Source: Pseudorhizobium xiangyangii (lineage in GTDB: Bacteria > Pseudomonadota > Alphaproteobacteria > Rhizobiales > Rhizobiaceae). Taken from it: a DNA stretch of 64,000 nt. The position numbers were made by a program, and so were the translations under genes. Numbering within the stretch: the stretch's first letter is position 1; every line of letters starts with the position of its first letter. Below are positions 17,452 to 27,215 of this stretch, one piece after another. Location: positions 1 to 64,000 of the forward strand of contig NZ_JAJAWH010000003.1 in assembly GCF_020531965.1 (NCBI RefSeq). The letters are read 5' to 3'. The notes beneath the pieces were generated by a model. That model saw only the letters and a list, made by a program, of their open reading frames with translations. It was not told where the DNA came from and did not search any database.

Positions 17452-18567
17452 TCAGTCGAAGTGGTCGCCGATAAGGCGCGTCCAGTTCTCTCCGGCCAGA
17501 CCGCTGATCAGCGCCTGGCCGGAATTGACCGGCTGCAGAAGGCTCTTGTCCTTGGCATGGGCGACGAAGAATGCCCGTCCGTAGAAAACCGCCTTTCGGC
17601 TGATCAGCTCCGGCGTCAGCCACGGATGCCCGCCGCCGCGAACTCCGGCGCAACCCTCCGTGTCCGCATGGGCGAACAGATCATCGACAAGTTCACCAGC
17701 CACGGCCGGCGAGCAGAGGGCCTGGAGAAGCCAGGCGATGCCGCCGGGCTTGCCGTAGTAAACGTAGCAACCGGCGATTTCACCGTTGCGCGCCACGGCA
17801 ATCCGCCAGGACGGCTTTCCGAAGGCCCGCTTCTGCTCCGCCTGCTCCATGAACCATTCGAGCGATGGGCGGTCCCATTGCGGGCGCAAGAGTGCGAGGT
17901 CCTTCAGGGCAAAGACGGCGTCGGCGAACTCCTGCCGGGTTGCATCCTTGAAGGTCGCGCGACGTGCATTGAGCGCAATCGGAGCACGTAGCGAAAAAAG
18001 GCCGGTCCGTTCACCGAACCCATCGGCCATTCTGCCGATCGGCCGCAGGAGCCGTGCGACCGAACTTGCCTTTTCCATCACCTGGACGGCAGCCGACACC
18101 GGGCGGAAAACCCTGATCCAGTTAAGGCTGTAGGCGAGGTCCAGCGGAAGCGCGAGCTTTTGCCACATGCCGAGCGCCAGGGCATTGGCGGTTTCCGTCA
18201 GGGAGAGATCCTGGGGGCCAGCCAGAAAGGAGCGCAGCAGGCGGGCGCCAACGAGCGGATTTTCCGCCGGCCGATCGACCATCATCGTTCCGGCAAATGC
18301 TGCGCGCAACGACCGCCCCTCCAGCTCCAGACGGGAGGGAAACACGCCAATGAAACCCTTGAGTTCACTCTGGCCATCGATGAATACCTTCGACCGGAGT
18401 TCCTCGTCGTACCATGGATGATCGAAGAACACCTCGTGGAGGTAGCTCACCAGGGATGGCGGCAAAGTCTCTGACTTGCGGAACGTCTTCTGGAACAGCC
18501 GTCCGACAGCCGGAAGGTCCTCGCGCTCGAGATCACGCACCCCTGCCTTATCTGACTGTTCGGACAT
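17452..18567 (-). CDS. GNAT-type acyltransferase-like protein
   Basis: A 371-residue protein. Residues about 8-120 resemble a GNAT fold (VRDLEREDLPAVGRLFQKTFR, ELKGFIGVFPSRLELEGRSLRAAFAGTMMVDRP) and residues about 240-360 look like a second one (SWRIAVARNGEIAGCYVYYG). No close family comes to mind. It converges on the NadE-like gene with a 13-base gap, so it shares the locus but not the transcript. It may use the acyl-ACP made next door; that is inference. Confidence 0.62.
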   Translation of the reverse strand: MSEQSDKAGVRDLEREDLPAVGRLFQKTFRKSETLPPSLVSYLHEVFFDHPWYDEELRSKVFIDGQSELKGFIGVFPSRLELEGRSLRAAFAGTMMVDRPAENPLVGARLLRSFLAGPQDLSLTETANALALGMWQKLALPLDLAYSLNWIRVFRPVSAAVQVMEKASSVARLLRPIGRMADGFGERTGLFSLRAPIALNARRATFKDATRQEFADAVFALKDLALLRPQWDRPSLEWFMEQAEQKRAFGKPSWRIAVARNGEIAGCYVYYGKPGGIAWLLQALCSPAVAGELVDDLFAHADTEGCAGVRGGGHPWLTPELISRKAVFYGRAFFVAHAKDKSLLQPVNSGQALISGLAGENWTRLIGDHFD

Positions 18568-18635
18568 CGCACCCCCGCTGGCTCCACTTCAACGGCCGCC
18601 GCGCGGCATGATTCGCACGGAGGCGTTAAGCAAAC

Positions 18636-18668
18636 GAAAAGAGGCCCCGCGCAAGCAGAGCCTCTTTC
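18636..18668 (-). terminator. Terminator after the PRC-barrel gene
   Basis: On the minus strand the inverted repeat AAAGAGGC / GCCTCTTT with a 14-base loop is followed by TTCGTTTG, about 20 bases after the stop codon. Confidence 0.65.
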
Positions 18669-18687
18669 CAGGCGTCAGTGGCCGTGA

Positions 18688-19080
18688 TTACAACCAGTAT
18701 GGAGCAACGCCATAATGGTCGTAGATCGTTCGACCCTTGTCCTGATACCAGGTGTCGTCATCAAGATCATTGTAGCGCGGAGCGCCTGCGATCTGATCCT
18801 TCGTCAGGTCGATTCGATAGCCATCCAGTTCGTCGTCGTAATTGAGCTTTTCCCATGGCAGCGGATAATAGTCATCGCCTATACCCATGAAGCCGCCGAA
18901 GCTCAGAACGGCATAGGATACGCGCCCGCCACGTTTTTCCAGAAGAATCCGCTGGATCGAGCCGATGTGACGGCCGTCGGCGCCATAGACGCGGGTCCCT
19001 TCCACCTTGTCGCTGGCAATCAGCGAAGGAGTGTCCTTGACGTAGGGGTCCTGTCCTGCTCGCGGTTCGTGATGCACCAT
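18688..19080 (-). CDS. PRC-barrel domain protein
   Basis: A 130-residue soluble protein. Residues about 18-85 form a PRC barrel (LIASDKVEGTRVYGADGRHIGSIQRILLEKRGGRVSYAVLSFGGFMGIGDDYYPLPWEKL). There is no signal peptide. AGGAGG lies just before the ATG. Such single PRC proteins are common in rhizobia with no firm role; many are linked to stress or envelope functions. Confidence 0.85.
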   Translation of the reverse strand: MVHHEPRAGQDPYVKDTPSLIASDKVEGTRVYGADGRHIGSIQRILLEKRGGRVSYAVLSFGGFMGIGDDYYPLPWEKLNYDDELDGYRIDLTKDQIAGAPRYNDLDDDTWYQDKGRTIYDHYGVAPYWL

Positions 19081-19162
19081 CAGTTGCCTCCTGTATGCGG
19101 TGGTTGTTACCCAAGCACAACGCCAGCGAACGACCTTCGTTCCCGCCTGCCGGTCGGCCCCG

Positions 19163-19178
19163 TTGACGTTTACGTCAA
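19163..19178 (+). promoter_or_regulatory. LiuR/MerR-like operator before fadD
   Basis: TTGACG-TTTA-CGTCAA, a perfect inverted repeat of 6-base arms with a 4-base centre. It has the same design as 10190-10205. The left arm can also serve as a -35 (TTGACG), with TAGCTA 17 bases on, so a bound repressor would cover the promoter. It could equally affect the divergent PRC-barrel gene. Confidence 0.65.
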
Positions 19179-19307
19179 GGTTATATAGCTAGGTACCCAG
19201 GACATCGTCCAAGGCGGGGGCGTATGGCATGCTATAGTTCTTGAGGTGAAGTGGAGGACTTTGCATCGAGCCCCGCCAAGGATAAAAACAGGGAAGAGGA
19301 GGCCCTC

Positions 19308-21005
19308 ATGAGCGACGTGTCTATGCAGACAAACGACGATTCCGCAAAGATCTGGCTTGCCTCGTATCCCCCCTCTGTGCCGGCCAATATCCCTTCTCTT
19401 GCCTATCGGTCGCTGGCCGAACTGTTCGAAAGCTGCTGCCGGGAATACGCGGAGAGAATTGCCTTCTCCAGCATGGGCCACGAGATGTCCTACCGGGTGC
19501 TCGATATGGAAACCCGCAAGATCGGCGCCTGGCTGCAAAGCATTGGACTGCAAAAGGGTGACCGCGTTGCGGTGATGATGCCGAACGTGCTGCAGAACCC
19601 GGTGGTGACCTACGGCATCCTGCGCGCCGGGCTTATAGTGGTCAACGTCAACCCGCTCTACACGCCCCGCGAACTTGAACACCAGCTCAAGGATTCCGGT
19701 GCCAAGACCATTTTCGTGTTGGAGAACTTTGCGCACACGGTGCAGCAGGTCGCAGCGCAGACCGGGCTCAAGCATATCGTCGTGACGGCGATGGGCGACA
19801 TGCTCGGATTCAAGGGCCATATCGTCAACTTTGTGGTGCGCAAGGTTAAGAAACTGGTTCCTGCCTGGTCCATCCCCACCGCACGCAAGTTCAATGATGT
19901 ACTGGCGGAAGGTATCTGGCATACGTTGAAGCCTGTCGACATCGACAGCAGCGACGTGGCGTTCCTGCAGTATACGGGTGGAACGACCGGCATTTCCAAG
20001 GGCGCGACGCTGACGCATGCGAACCTGATCGCCAACAAGATGCAGATCGCGCTTTGGCTCGATGCCGTGTTCCAGACCCGCCCCCGGCCGGACGTGCTGA
20101 ACTTCGTCTGCGCCCTGCCGCTCTATCATATCTTCGCGCTGACGGTGAACTCGCTGATGGGCATTGCCATGGGCGGACATAACATCCTGATCGCCAATCC
20201 GCGTGACATCCCGGCCTTCGTGAAGGAACTGCAGAAGCACAAGGTCCATGTGTTTCCCGGCCTCAACACGCTCTTCAATGCGCTGATGAACAATCCCGAT
20301 TTCCAGAAAGTGGACTTTTCGTCTCTCATCCTGGCGCTCGGTGGCGGCATGGCCGTACAGCGTCCTGTGGCGGAACGCTGGCAGGCCATGACGAAGACGG
20401 CGATTACAGAGGGATACGGTCTGTCGGAAACATCTCCCGTCGCGACGGCCAATCGGTTCGATTCGCATGATTTCACCGGCATGATCGGCCTGCCCTTGCC
20501 GTCCACCGAGATATCCATCCGCGACGATGACGGAAATGCCGTTTCCCAGGGAGATATCGGCGAAATCTGCATCCGCGGGCCGCAGGTGATGGCTGGCTAC
20601 TGGCAGCGTCCGGACGAAACCGCAAAGGTGATGACCCCGGACGGTTTCTTCCGCTCCGGCGACATGGGCTATATGGACGCACGCGGCTACACCAAGATCG
20701 TCGACCGCAAGAAGGACATGATCCTCGTCTCCGGCTTCAACGTCTATCCCAACGAAGTTGAGGAAGTTGCAGCCATGCACCCGGGCGTGCTGGAAAGTGC
20801 CGCGATCGGCCTTCCCGACCCCCATTCCGGCGAAGTGGTGAAGCTTTTCGTGGTCAAGAAGGATCAGGCGCTGACGGAAGAACAGTTGCGCGAGCACTGC
20901 GCGGCAAACCTGACGGGTTACAAGCGGCCAAAGCTCATCGAGTTCCGCAGCGAGCTTCCGAAGTCGAATGTCGGCAAGATCCTGCGCCGGGAACTGCGCG
21001 GCTGA
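19308..21005 (+). CDS. fadD: Long-chain fatty acid-CoA ligase FadD
   Basis: A 565-residue acyl-CoA synthetase. P-loop LQYTGGTTGISKGATLTH, adenine motif EGYGLSETSPVA, fatty-acyl signature FRSGDMGYMDARGYTKIVDRKKDMILVSGFNVYPNEVE and the late Lys in KSNVGKILRREL. It makes acyl-CoA from exogenous fatty acids for beta-oxidation. The start at 19308 has GGAGG upstream; the frame to 19251 has none. Confidence 0.94.
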   Translation: MSDVSMQTNDDSAKIWLASYPPSVPANIPSLAYRSLAELFESCCREYAERIAFSSMGHEMSYRVLDMETRKIGAWLQSIGLQKGDRVAVMMPNVLQNPVVTYGILRAGLIVVNVNPLYTPRELEHQLKDSGAKTIFVLENFAHTVQQVAAQTGLKHIVVTAMGDMLGFKGHIVNFVVRKVKKLVPAWSIPTARKFNDVLAEGIWHTLKPVDIDSSDVAFLQYTGGTTGISKGATLTHANLIANKMQIALWLDAVFQTRPRPDVLNFVCALPLYHIFALTVNSLMGIAMGGHNILIANPRDIPAFVKELQKHKVHVFPGLNTLFNALMNNPDFQKVDFSSLILALGGGMAVQRPVAERWQAMTKTAITEGYGLSETSPVATANRFDSHDFTGMIGLPLPSTEISIRDDDGNAVSQGDIGEICIRGPQVMAGYWQRPDETAKVMTPDGFFRSGDMGYMDARGYTKIVDRKKDMILVSGFNVYPNEVEEVAAMHPGVLESAAIGLPDPHSGEVVKLFVVKKDQALTEEQLREHCAANLTGYKRPKLIEFRSELPKSNVGKILRRELRG

Positions 21006-21090
21006 TCACATCGCTCGATACGCGGCTTGATTTGAGAATGAAAGCTTATAGGTTCCCGTGCATCCCTCCCCCGGATCACGAGGACTTCCC

Positions 21091-22716
21091 ATGCAGGCTA
21101 TCGTCAAAGACCTGAAGAACACCGCCGCCGCCACGAAAGCAACCGATCTGCGCGCCGCGTTTGCCGCCGACGCAGAGCGGTTTTCGAGGTACAGCGTAGC
21201 CTCCGGCGACCTGCTTATGGATTTCTCGAAGACCGCGGTCAACGAGCAGATCCTGGTTCTCCTCGAGCAGCTCGCGGACGAAGCCGGGGTCGCTGCCAAG
21301 CGCGATGCGATGTTCTCGGGCGAGGAAATCAACTTCACCGAAGGCAGGGCTGTCCTCCACACCGCGCTGCGTAATCGCACCAACACGCCTGTTCTTGTCG
21401 ATGGCAAGGATGTGATGCCCGACGTCAATGCCGTGCTCTCCGCCATGGGCCGGTTCGCCGACGGCATCCGCTCCGGCGCGCTCAAGGGCGCTACGGGCAA
21501 GGCGATCACGGACGTAGTCAACATCGGCATCGGCGGCTCCGACCTCGGACCGGTCATGGCAACGCTGGCGCTCGCGCCTTTCCATGATGGACCCCGCGCG
21601 CACTTTGTCTCGAATGTCGATGGCGCCCATATCGCCGATACGCTGAAGCTGCTCGATGCAGAGACGACGCTCTTCGTCATTGCCTCGAAAACCTTCACCA
21701 CGATCGAAACAATGACGAACGCCGCCTCGGCGCGCGCCTTCATCGCCGACAAGCTCGGCGAAGCGGCCGTGAAGCATCATTTCGCGGCCGTCTCCACCGC
21801 GCTGGACAAGGTCGCGACCTTCGGCATCGAGAGTGACCGCATTTTCGGCTTCTGGGACTGGGTAGGCGGCCGGTACTCGATCTGGTCGGCGATCGGCCTG
21901 CCGCTGATGATTGCCGTCGGGCCTGAAAATTTCGGCAAGTTCCTGGACGGCGCACATGCGATGGATACGCATTTCCGGGACGCACGGGTGCGGGAAAACC
22001 TGCCGATGCTGCTGGGGCTCATCGGCTTCTATCATCGCAATGTTCTCGGCTATCCGTCGCGCGCCATCCTGCCCTACGACCAGCGTCTCCTGCGCTTTCC
22101 CGCTTACCTCCAGCAACTCGACATGGAATCGAACGGCAAGGGCGTGACGGTCGACGGTACTCCGGTCGACGGCAATTCCGGTCCTGTCGTCTGGGGCGAA
22201 CCCGGGACGAACGGTCAGCACGCCTTCTACCAACTCATCCACCAGGGCACGAGCATCATCCCGGCCGAGTTCATGATCGCGGCGAACGGCTTCGAGCCGC
22301 ATCTGCGCCATCAGCACGAACTGCTCATCGCCAATTGCCTTGCCCAGTCGGAAGCGTTGATGAAGGGCCGCACGCTGCAGGAAGCCAAGGCGCAGCTCAC
22401 CTCCAAGGGCGTGGACGATGCCCAGGCGAACTTCATCGCTCCGCATCGCGTCTTTACCGGAAATCGCCCCTCCATCACCTTCGTCTACGATCAGTTGACG
22501 CCGTTCGCGCTAGGCCGCCTGATTGCACTCTACGAGCACCGCGTCTTCGTGGAAGGTGTCATGTTCCGCATCAACTCCTTCGACCAGTGGGGCGTCGAGC
22601 TTGGCAAGGAACTGGCGACCGGCCTGCTGCCGATCGTCGAGGGCAAGGAGAGCGCGGCAAGCCACGACTCGTCCACGCAGGGGCTGGTAAAGACGCTGGC
22701 GGGTTTGAAGAAGTAG
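21091..22716 (+). CDS. pgi: Glucose-6-phosphate isomerase
   Basis: A 541-residue phosphoglucose isomerase of standard length. Signatures: [14 protein letters not shown], the substrate-phosphate region [32 protein letters not shown], and GVELGKELA. It interconverts glucose-6-P and fructose-6-P in gluconeogenesis and sugar catabolism. I use MQAIVKDLK with GAGGA upstream rather than a GTG at 21058. It follows fadD by 85 bases and faces fructokinase. Confidence 0.97.
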   Translation: MQAIVKDLKNTAAATKATDLRAAFAADAERFSRYSVASGDLLMDFSKTAVNEQILVLLEQLADEAGVAAKRDAMFSGEEINFTEGRAVLHTALRNRTNTPVLVDGKDVMPDVNAVLSAMGRFADGIRSGALKGATGKAITDVVNIGIGGSDLGPVMATLALAPFHDGPRAHFVSNVDGAHIADTLKLLDAETTLFVIASKTFTTIETMTNAASARAFIADKLGEAAVKHHFAAVSTALDKVATFGIESDRIFGFWDWVGGRYSIWSAIGLPLMIAVGPENFGKFLDGAHAMDTHFRDARVRENLPMLLGLIGFYHRNVLGYPSRAILPYDQRLLRFPAYLQQLDMESNGKGVTVDGTPVDGNSGPVVWGEPGTNGQHAFYQLIHQGTSIIPAEFMIAANGFEPHLRHQHELLIANCLAQSEALMKGRTLQEAKAQLTSKGVDDAQANFIAPHRVFTGNRPSITFVYDQLTPFALGRLIALYEHRVFVEGVMFRINSFDQWGVELGKELATGLLPIVEGKESAASHDSSTQGLVKTLAGLKK

Positions 22717-22723
22717 GTACTCA

Positions 22724-22896
22724 AGCGCGGCGATCAGGAGGCGGGTCTCTCCTTACCCCTCCGCTTTTCTTGGCGACCCTCTCCCCCCGGGGAGAGGAAA
22801 AACCGCGGCGTGTCAGCAAGCTCCACCTTCTCCCCTGCTGCGAGAATCTGGTCTGAAGGATCGGAGACAGGGGAGCAGCTTTCTGCCTTTGGGGAA
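22724..22896. repeat. Candidate intergenic palindromic element between pgi and frk
   Basis: This convergent gap holds a 9-bp stem CCTCTCCCC / GGGGAGAGG (22778-22797) and a second inverted repeat CTCCCCTG / CAGGGGAG (22830-22837 with 22868-22875). Neither is followed by a T-run on either strand. The C/T-rich and G/A-rich make-up resembles short intergenic mosaic repeats of rhizobia, but I cannot see a second copy here. Confidence 0.4.
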
Positions 22897-23823
22897 CTAA
22901 AGCCCGATCTCGTGCGCGAACGGCGGATTGGCCCCTGCCCTCGAGACAGTGACAGCAGCGGCTTTCGCGCCAAGCGCCAGCGCCTTTGCAATCTGACCCT
23001 CCGTCAGGCTTGCCACCTGCGCCTTTGTCAGGAGGTTCTGCATTTTCAGCGAGGCGAGGATACCTGCATCGAACGTGTCGCCGGCGCCGACGGTATCGAC
23101 CACGGTAACCCGCTCGCTCGGCACCGTGACCTTATGGTTCGCGGTATAACCGACAGCACCTTCGGCGCCACGAGTGACGACGACCAGCTTGGCGCCATGA
23201 TGCAGCCAGTGATGGGCCAGCGTGTCCTCATCCCCTTCGAGACCGAACCAGACAAGATCCTCGTCCGAGAACTTCACGATATCCGACATCGCTGCCATGC
23301 GGTTGATGCGGGAGAGATGCGCTGCCTTGTCCTTGATGAAGCCGGGGCGGATGTTCGGATCGAGCGAGATCACGCGCGTCGCATGCTCACGCTTCATCAA
23401 CGCCTCATAGGTCGAACCGCAGGGCTCGGGAATGAGGCTAATGGCACCGAAATGCAGCGCCTCGCAATTATCTCCCAGCGCCGGCAGGTCGGCTTCGGTG
23501 ATCATGCGCCCGGCCGTGCCTTCATCATAAAATGCGTAGGTGGCATGGCCATCGACCAGTTTGACGAAGGCGATCGTCGACGGGCGCGATGCTAACGCGC
23601 AGTAGCTGAAATCGACTTTGCTCTGGCGAAGAGTGTCGCGCAGGATGTCACCCATCATGTCGTCGGCAAGGCCGGTAAAGAAACCGGTCTCGACGCCGAG
23701 GCGACCGAGCGCGATGGCCGTGTTGAAGACGGCCCCGCCGGCATAGGGAGCAAAACCCGTTTCGCCGAGCGTAGTCTCGCGCGGCAGCATGTCGATCAGC
23801 GCTTCACCGCAACACAAAATCAT
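22897..23823 (-). CDS. frk: Fructokinase (PfkB family)
   Basis: A 308-residue PfkB sugar kinase. Seen: ILCCGEALIDMLP, the substrate-binding GGAVFNTAIALGRLG, and the catalytic VDTVGAGDTFDAGIL (Asp base in GAGDTF). Closest in type to rhizobial Frk, phosphorylating fructose at C6, which fits the adjacent pgi. GGGAGG precedes the ATG. It ends convergently with pgi. Confidence 0.9.
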   Translation of the reverse strand: MILCCGEALIDMLPRETTLGETGFAPYAGGAVFNTAIALGRLGVETGFFTGLADDMMGDILRDTLRQSKVDFSYCALASRPSTIAFVKLVDGHATYAFYDEGTAGRMITEADLPALGDNCEALHFGAISLIPEPCGSTYEALMKREHATRVISLDPNIRPGFIKDKAAHLSRINRMAAMSDIVKFSDEDLVWFGLEGDEDTLAHHWLHHGAKLVVVTRGAEGAVGYTANHKVTVPSERVTVVDTVGAGDTFDAGILASLKMQNLLTKAQVASLTEGQIAKALALGAKAAAVTVSRAGANPPFAHEIGL

Positions 23824-23882
23824 GGCTATCCTCCCAAAGACGCGACGTCGTTCACCGGATTAAGTGAGCTTTTGCCGCTTGG

Positions 23883-24578
23883 CTAGAGCGAAAGCTCGCT
23901 TACGCCGCCATTTCGACCGGACCATGCAAGCGGCGCATCAAGGAAGGCCTCGACTTCCGCCAACGTCTTGTCGTCGAAGAGCTTCTGGTCCCGGGCGACC
24001 GCCAGGACGTTGCGCCAGGTGGCAATATGATGAAACTGGACCTTGCCGTTTTCGAAACGCTGCGCGCCCTCATCAAAGATGCCGTAATAGAAGAGTGCAA
24101 TTCCATGGTCCACGACCCCGCCTGCAGCACGGATTGCGTCGATGAACTTGAACATGCTGCCGCCGGCGGTGGTCAGGTCCTCGATGACGAGAACGCGTGC
24201 GCCTTCCGGCATGTGGCCTTCGATCTGCGCATTGCGGCCATGGCCCTTCGGCGCCTTGCGCACATAGATCATCGGCAGGCCCAGGCGCTCGGCGAGAAAT
24301 GCCGCGAAGGGGATGCCGGCGGTCTCGCCGCCCGCGATGCAGTCGAACTTCTCGAAACCGGCATCGCGCATTACCGTCGCTGCGGCAAAATCCATGATGG
24401 CGGAACGTATCCGTGGATAGGAAATCAGCTTGCGGCAATCGATATAGACCGGGCTCATCAACCCGGATGCGAACTTGTAGGGCTTGTCGGCGCTAAAATG
24501 GACTGCCCCAATTTCCCACAGCATCTTTGCCATCAGTTCGGACATTACGCCGCGATCGGGAAATGTTGTCTGGATCAT
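23883..24578 (-). CDS. pyrE: Orotate phosphoribosyltransferase
   Basis: A 231-residue PRTase for pyrimidine step five. Seen: [44 protein letters not shown] flexible loop, and the PRPP motif [13 protein letters not shown]. The start at 24578 has AAAGGAG at ideal spacing; the upstream frame to 24929 lies inside the next gene's opposite frame and is rejected. It probably shares a transcript direction with frk but is 59 bases away. Confidence 0.96.
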   Translation of the reverse strand: MIQTTFPDRGVMSELMAKMLWEIGAVHFSADKPYKFASGLMSPVYIDCRKLISYPRIRSAIMDFAAATVMRDAGFEKFDCIAGGETAGIPFAAFLAERLGLPMIYVRKAPKGHGRNAQIEGHMPEGARVLVIEDLTTAGGSMFKFIDAIRAAGGVVDHGIALFYYGIFDEGAQRFENGKVQFHHIATWRNVLAVARDQKLFDDKTLAEVEAFLDAPLAWSGRNGGVSELSL

Positions 24579-24663
24579 GCTGCCGCTCCTTTGTGCCACC
24601 CAAGTTGAGGAGCGCCATAGCAGCATGCGCGGCGCGGCGCCAGATGCATCGGGGGCAGGCAGA

Positions 24664-25839
24664 TCAGGCGCTGCTTCGCGTGTCCCCGGCATCGACCTGC
24701 CGGAGGTGCCTGGCAACTTCCACCCGGTTTCGGCCTGCGCGCTTGGCCTCGTAGAGCGCCTTGTCGGCCAGGACGACCACCGCCTCGAAAGGCTGGCCCT
24801 CTTCAGTTCCCATGGCAATTCCGGCGCTGACCGTCGTACGCAGCACCGTCCCGCCCACCACAACTTCGCGCGCTGCGAAGCGGCCGGCGATATCGTTGGC
24901 AATGCACTCGGCGCGGCCAGGCAGGACATTATCGAGGATCATCGCAAATTCCTCGCCACCGAGGCGGGCGACCGTATGGGATTTGCCCGCGCCACTGGCA
25001 AGCTCCGCCGCAAAGACCTTCAATACGGTATCTCCGGTGGCATGACCGAATTCGTCGTTGATCAACTTGAAGCGATCGATGTCGAACACGATGACCGCGG
25101 TCGAGGCCTTTAGGAGGCGCTTGCCATGCTGTTCGAACAGCGCGCGACGATTGAGCAATCCCGTCAAGGAGTCGGTGAAGGACTCGCGGCGATGGAACGC
25201 CGCCATTCGCCACTGGTGAAGCGCCAGAGACAGCGAGCCGATCCCCGTCATGCCGGCAATGCAGACCCCGATATTGAGATCTTCCGCCCAGTTTTCCGGC
25301 GCATGACCGAGCACCCACTGCCCGTTTGCCGCAAGGACCGCCGCGCACAACAGAAACGAAATCGCGGTTGCGGCGTAGAGGATCGCAATGCCGATCAGCG
25401 GCCCGATCGCTTCCCGGCGCGCCAACCAGTACTGTCGGGCGGTCTCCAACAGGAGTGCCGCGGTGGCGGCATTCATGACAATGAAGCCCAGCCCATCAAG
25501 GCCGCCAAGGATGAGAGGCAATCCTACGGCTGCCCAGATGACCGTCAGGCCCAGCGCTCGCCTCCAGCGCCGAATGCCGGTGCGGAATTGTACCGCGCCA
25601 ACGTAGATCATGCTGAAGCCTGCCATCAGGAACGTGTAGGCCAGCGACGCCAGCAAAGATCCCGAATGAATTGTGTAGGAGCTGTAGGCGAAGATGCCGG
25701 AGACCGTCAGGAGAAGTGCGATGACGAGCGTGAAGAGAAAGGAATCGCGGCGTGAAATCCACGTGCCGAAAAGCGTCACCATCAGACATGCTGCCGACAC
25801 ACCCAAGGCCAGCAGAAAAGAATGGTAGTCAAGCATCAT
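24664..25839 (-). CDS. Membrane-bound diguanylate cyclase (GGDEF)
   Basis: A 391-residue protein with about seven N-terminal transmembrane helices (residues 6-210) and a GGDEF domain (about 220-380). The active-site motif is RLGGEEF, preceded by [22 protein letters not shown], so it should make cyclic di-GMP. No RxxD inhibitory site sits 5 residues before the motif, so product feedback may be weak. There is no EAL domain. The input domain is of unknown ligand. It sits between pyrE and pyrC without obvious functional link. Confidence 0.92.
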   Translation of the reverse strand: MMLDYHSFLLALGVSAACLMVTLFGTWISRRDSFLFTLVIALLLTVSGIFAYSSYTIHSGSLLASLAYTFLMAGFSMIYVGAVQFRTGIRRWRRALGLTVIWAAVGLPLILGGLDGLGFIVMNAATAALLLETARQYWLARREAIGPLIGIAILYAATAISFLLCAAVLAANGQWVLGHAPENWAEDLNIGVCIAGMTGIGSLSLALHQWRMAAFHRRESFTDSLTGLLNRRALFEQHGKRLLKASTAVIVFDIDRFKLINDEFGHATGDTVLKVFAAELASGAGKSHTVARLGGEEFAMILDNVLPGRAECIANDIAGRFAAREVVVGGTVLRTTVSAGIAMGTEEGQPFEAVVVLADKALYEAKRAGRNRVEVARHLRQVDAGDTRSSA

Positions 25840-25957
25840 GCTTATCTTTCTCTTCGGGAAGACCCGACGAAATCCTTATTCTGACGTAATACCCGGTCCT
25901 CTCCAAACCGTTATCGGTCTGTGTGGCATTTGAACTAAAGCGAGATTGCGCTGGCGA

Positions 25958-26998
25958 TTACTCCACCACCTGCCAGTGCAGCGGAAACATCGGATCGAAG
26001 ACGGTGATCGCACCCGCACCGGTATCCCGCTTGCTCGGATAGGAAACCGGCTGCTCCTGACGGACGAGCGTCATCGTCTCTTCGTTGGGCGCCATGCCGT
26101 ACCAGGCCGGCCCGTTAAGGGATGTAAATGCCTCGAGCTTGTCGAGGGCATTCTCTTCCTCGAAGACATGGGCGAGGCAGCTCATCGTATTCGGCGACGT
26201 ATAGATGCCGGCACAGCCGCAGCCGCACTCCTTGAGCGGATCCACATGCGGCGCCGAGTCCGTACCGAGGAAGAATCGCTTGTCGCCGGAGGCTGCAGCG
26301 GCCCGAAGTGCAAGCCGATGGTTCTCGCGCTTGGCGACCGGCAGGCAGTAGTAATGAGGACGGATGCCGCCGACCAGGATGGCGTTACGGTTGATAATCA
26401 GGTGGTGCGTGGTGATCGTGCCCGCGAGGTTGCCTGATGAGCCCATAATGTAGTCCACGCCATCCTTCGTCGTGACATGCTCCATCGTGACCTTCAATTC
26501 AGGCAGGCGATTGCGGAGCGGATCCAGCACCGTTTCGATAAAGACGGCCTCGCGGTCGAAGATATCCACTTCGGGCGTCGTCACCTCGCCGTGTACGCAG
26601 AGCGGCAGCCCGATCTCGGCCATGCGCTCCAGGACCGGCATCGCCTTGTCGATATCACGCACGCCGCCATGGGAATTGGTCGTCGCACCTGCCGGGTAGA
26701 GCTTCACAGCGGTGATCAGCCCGCTCTCCTTCGCGGCAGCGACGTCGTCCGGGTCCGTGCCTTCCGTCAGGTAAAGCGTCATCAGCGGCTGGAAGCGATC
26801 CCCCTGCGGCAGCGCCGTGAGGATACGGTCCCGATAGGCCACGGCATCCTGAGCAGTGACGACCGGTGGGACAAGATTGGGCATGATGATGGCGCGGGCG
26901 AAGTGCCGGCTCGTGTCGGCGATGACGCCCTCCAGAACCGCGCCATCGCGCAGGTGCAGATGCCAGTCGTCGGGGCGGCGGATGGTTAGCGTCTTCAT
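25958..26998 (-). CDS. pyrC: Dihydroorotase
   Basis: A 346-residue class II (E. coli-type) dihydroorotase. Metal-binding HLHLRD, the carboxylated Lys in [27 protein letters not shown] and FLGTDSAPH are all present. It closes carbamoyl-aspartate to dihydroorotate. One gene away from pyrE on the same strand. Confidence 0.97.
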   Translation of the reverse strand: MKTLTIRRPDDWHLHLRDGAVLEGVIADTSRHFARAIIMPNLVPPVVTAQDAVAYRDRILTALPQGDRFQPLMTLYLTEGTDPDDVAAAKESGLITAVKLYPAGATTNSHGGVRDIDKAMPVLERMAEIGLPLCVHGEVTTPEVDIFDREAVFIETVLDPLRNRLPELKVTMEHVTTKDGVDYIMGSSGNLAGTITTHHLIINRNAILVGGIRPHYYCLPVAKRENHRLALRAAAASGDKRFFLGTDSAPHVDPLKECGCGCAGIYTSPNTMSCLAHVFEEENALDKLEAFTSLNGPAWYGMAPNEETMTLVRQEQPVSYPSKRDTGAGAITVFDPMFPLHWQVVE

Positions 26999-27215
26999 CG
27001 GGGAGCCTTCGCTGTCATCGATGCGGCCCGCATAGCATCAATAGCCGGAAGGAGACAATCACAGATGCCGCCACAGACGCGGGCCAACGGATCGATCGCG
27101 AAATGGTGAAGAGGATTCAGCCCTCGGCGAGCAAGTAGCAAGCAGCCGGACGGAACCGCAAACGGGTTCGGGCGTTCGTTCATCAAAATAAAGATTCAAT
27201 GAATCGGAGCGAACA

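Noticed and set aside
19170-20897. 575-residue minus-strand open frame opposite fadD
   Set aside because: It is the mirror of fadD codon structure, with no ribosome-binding site or recognisable domain.
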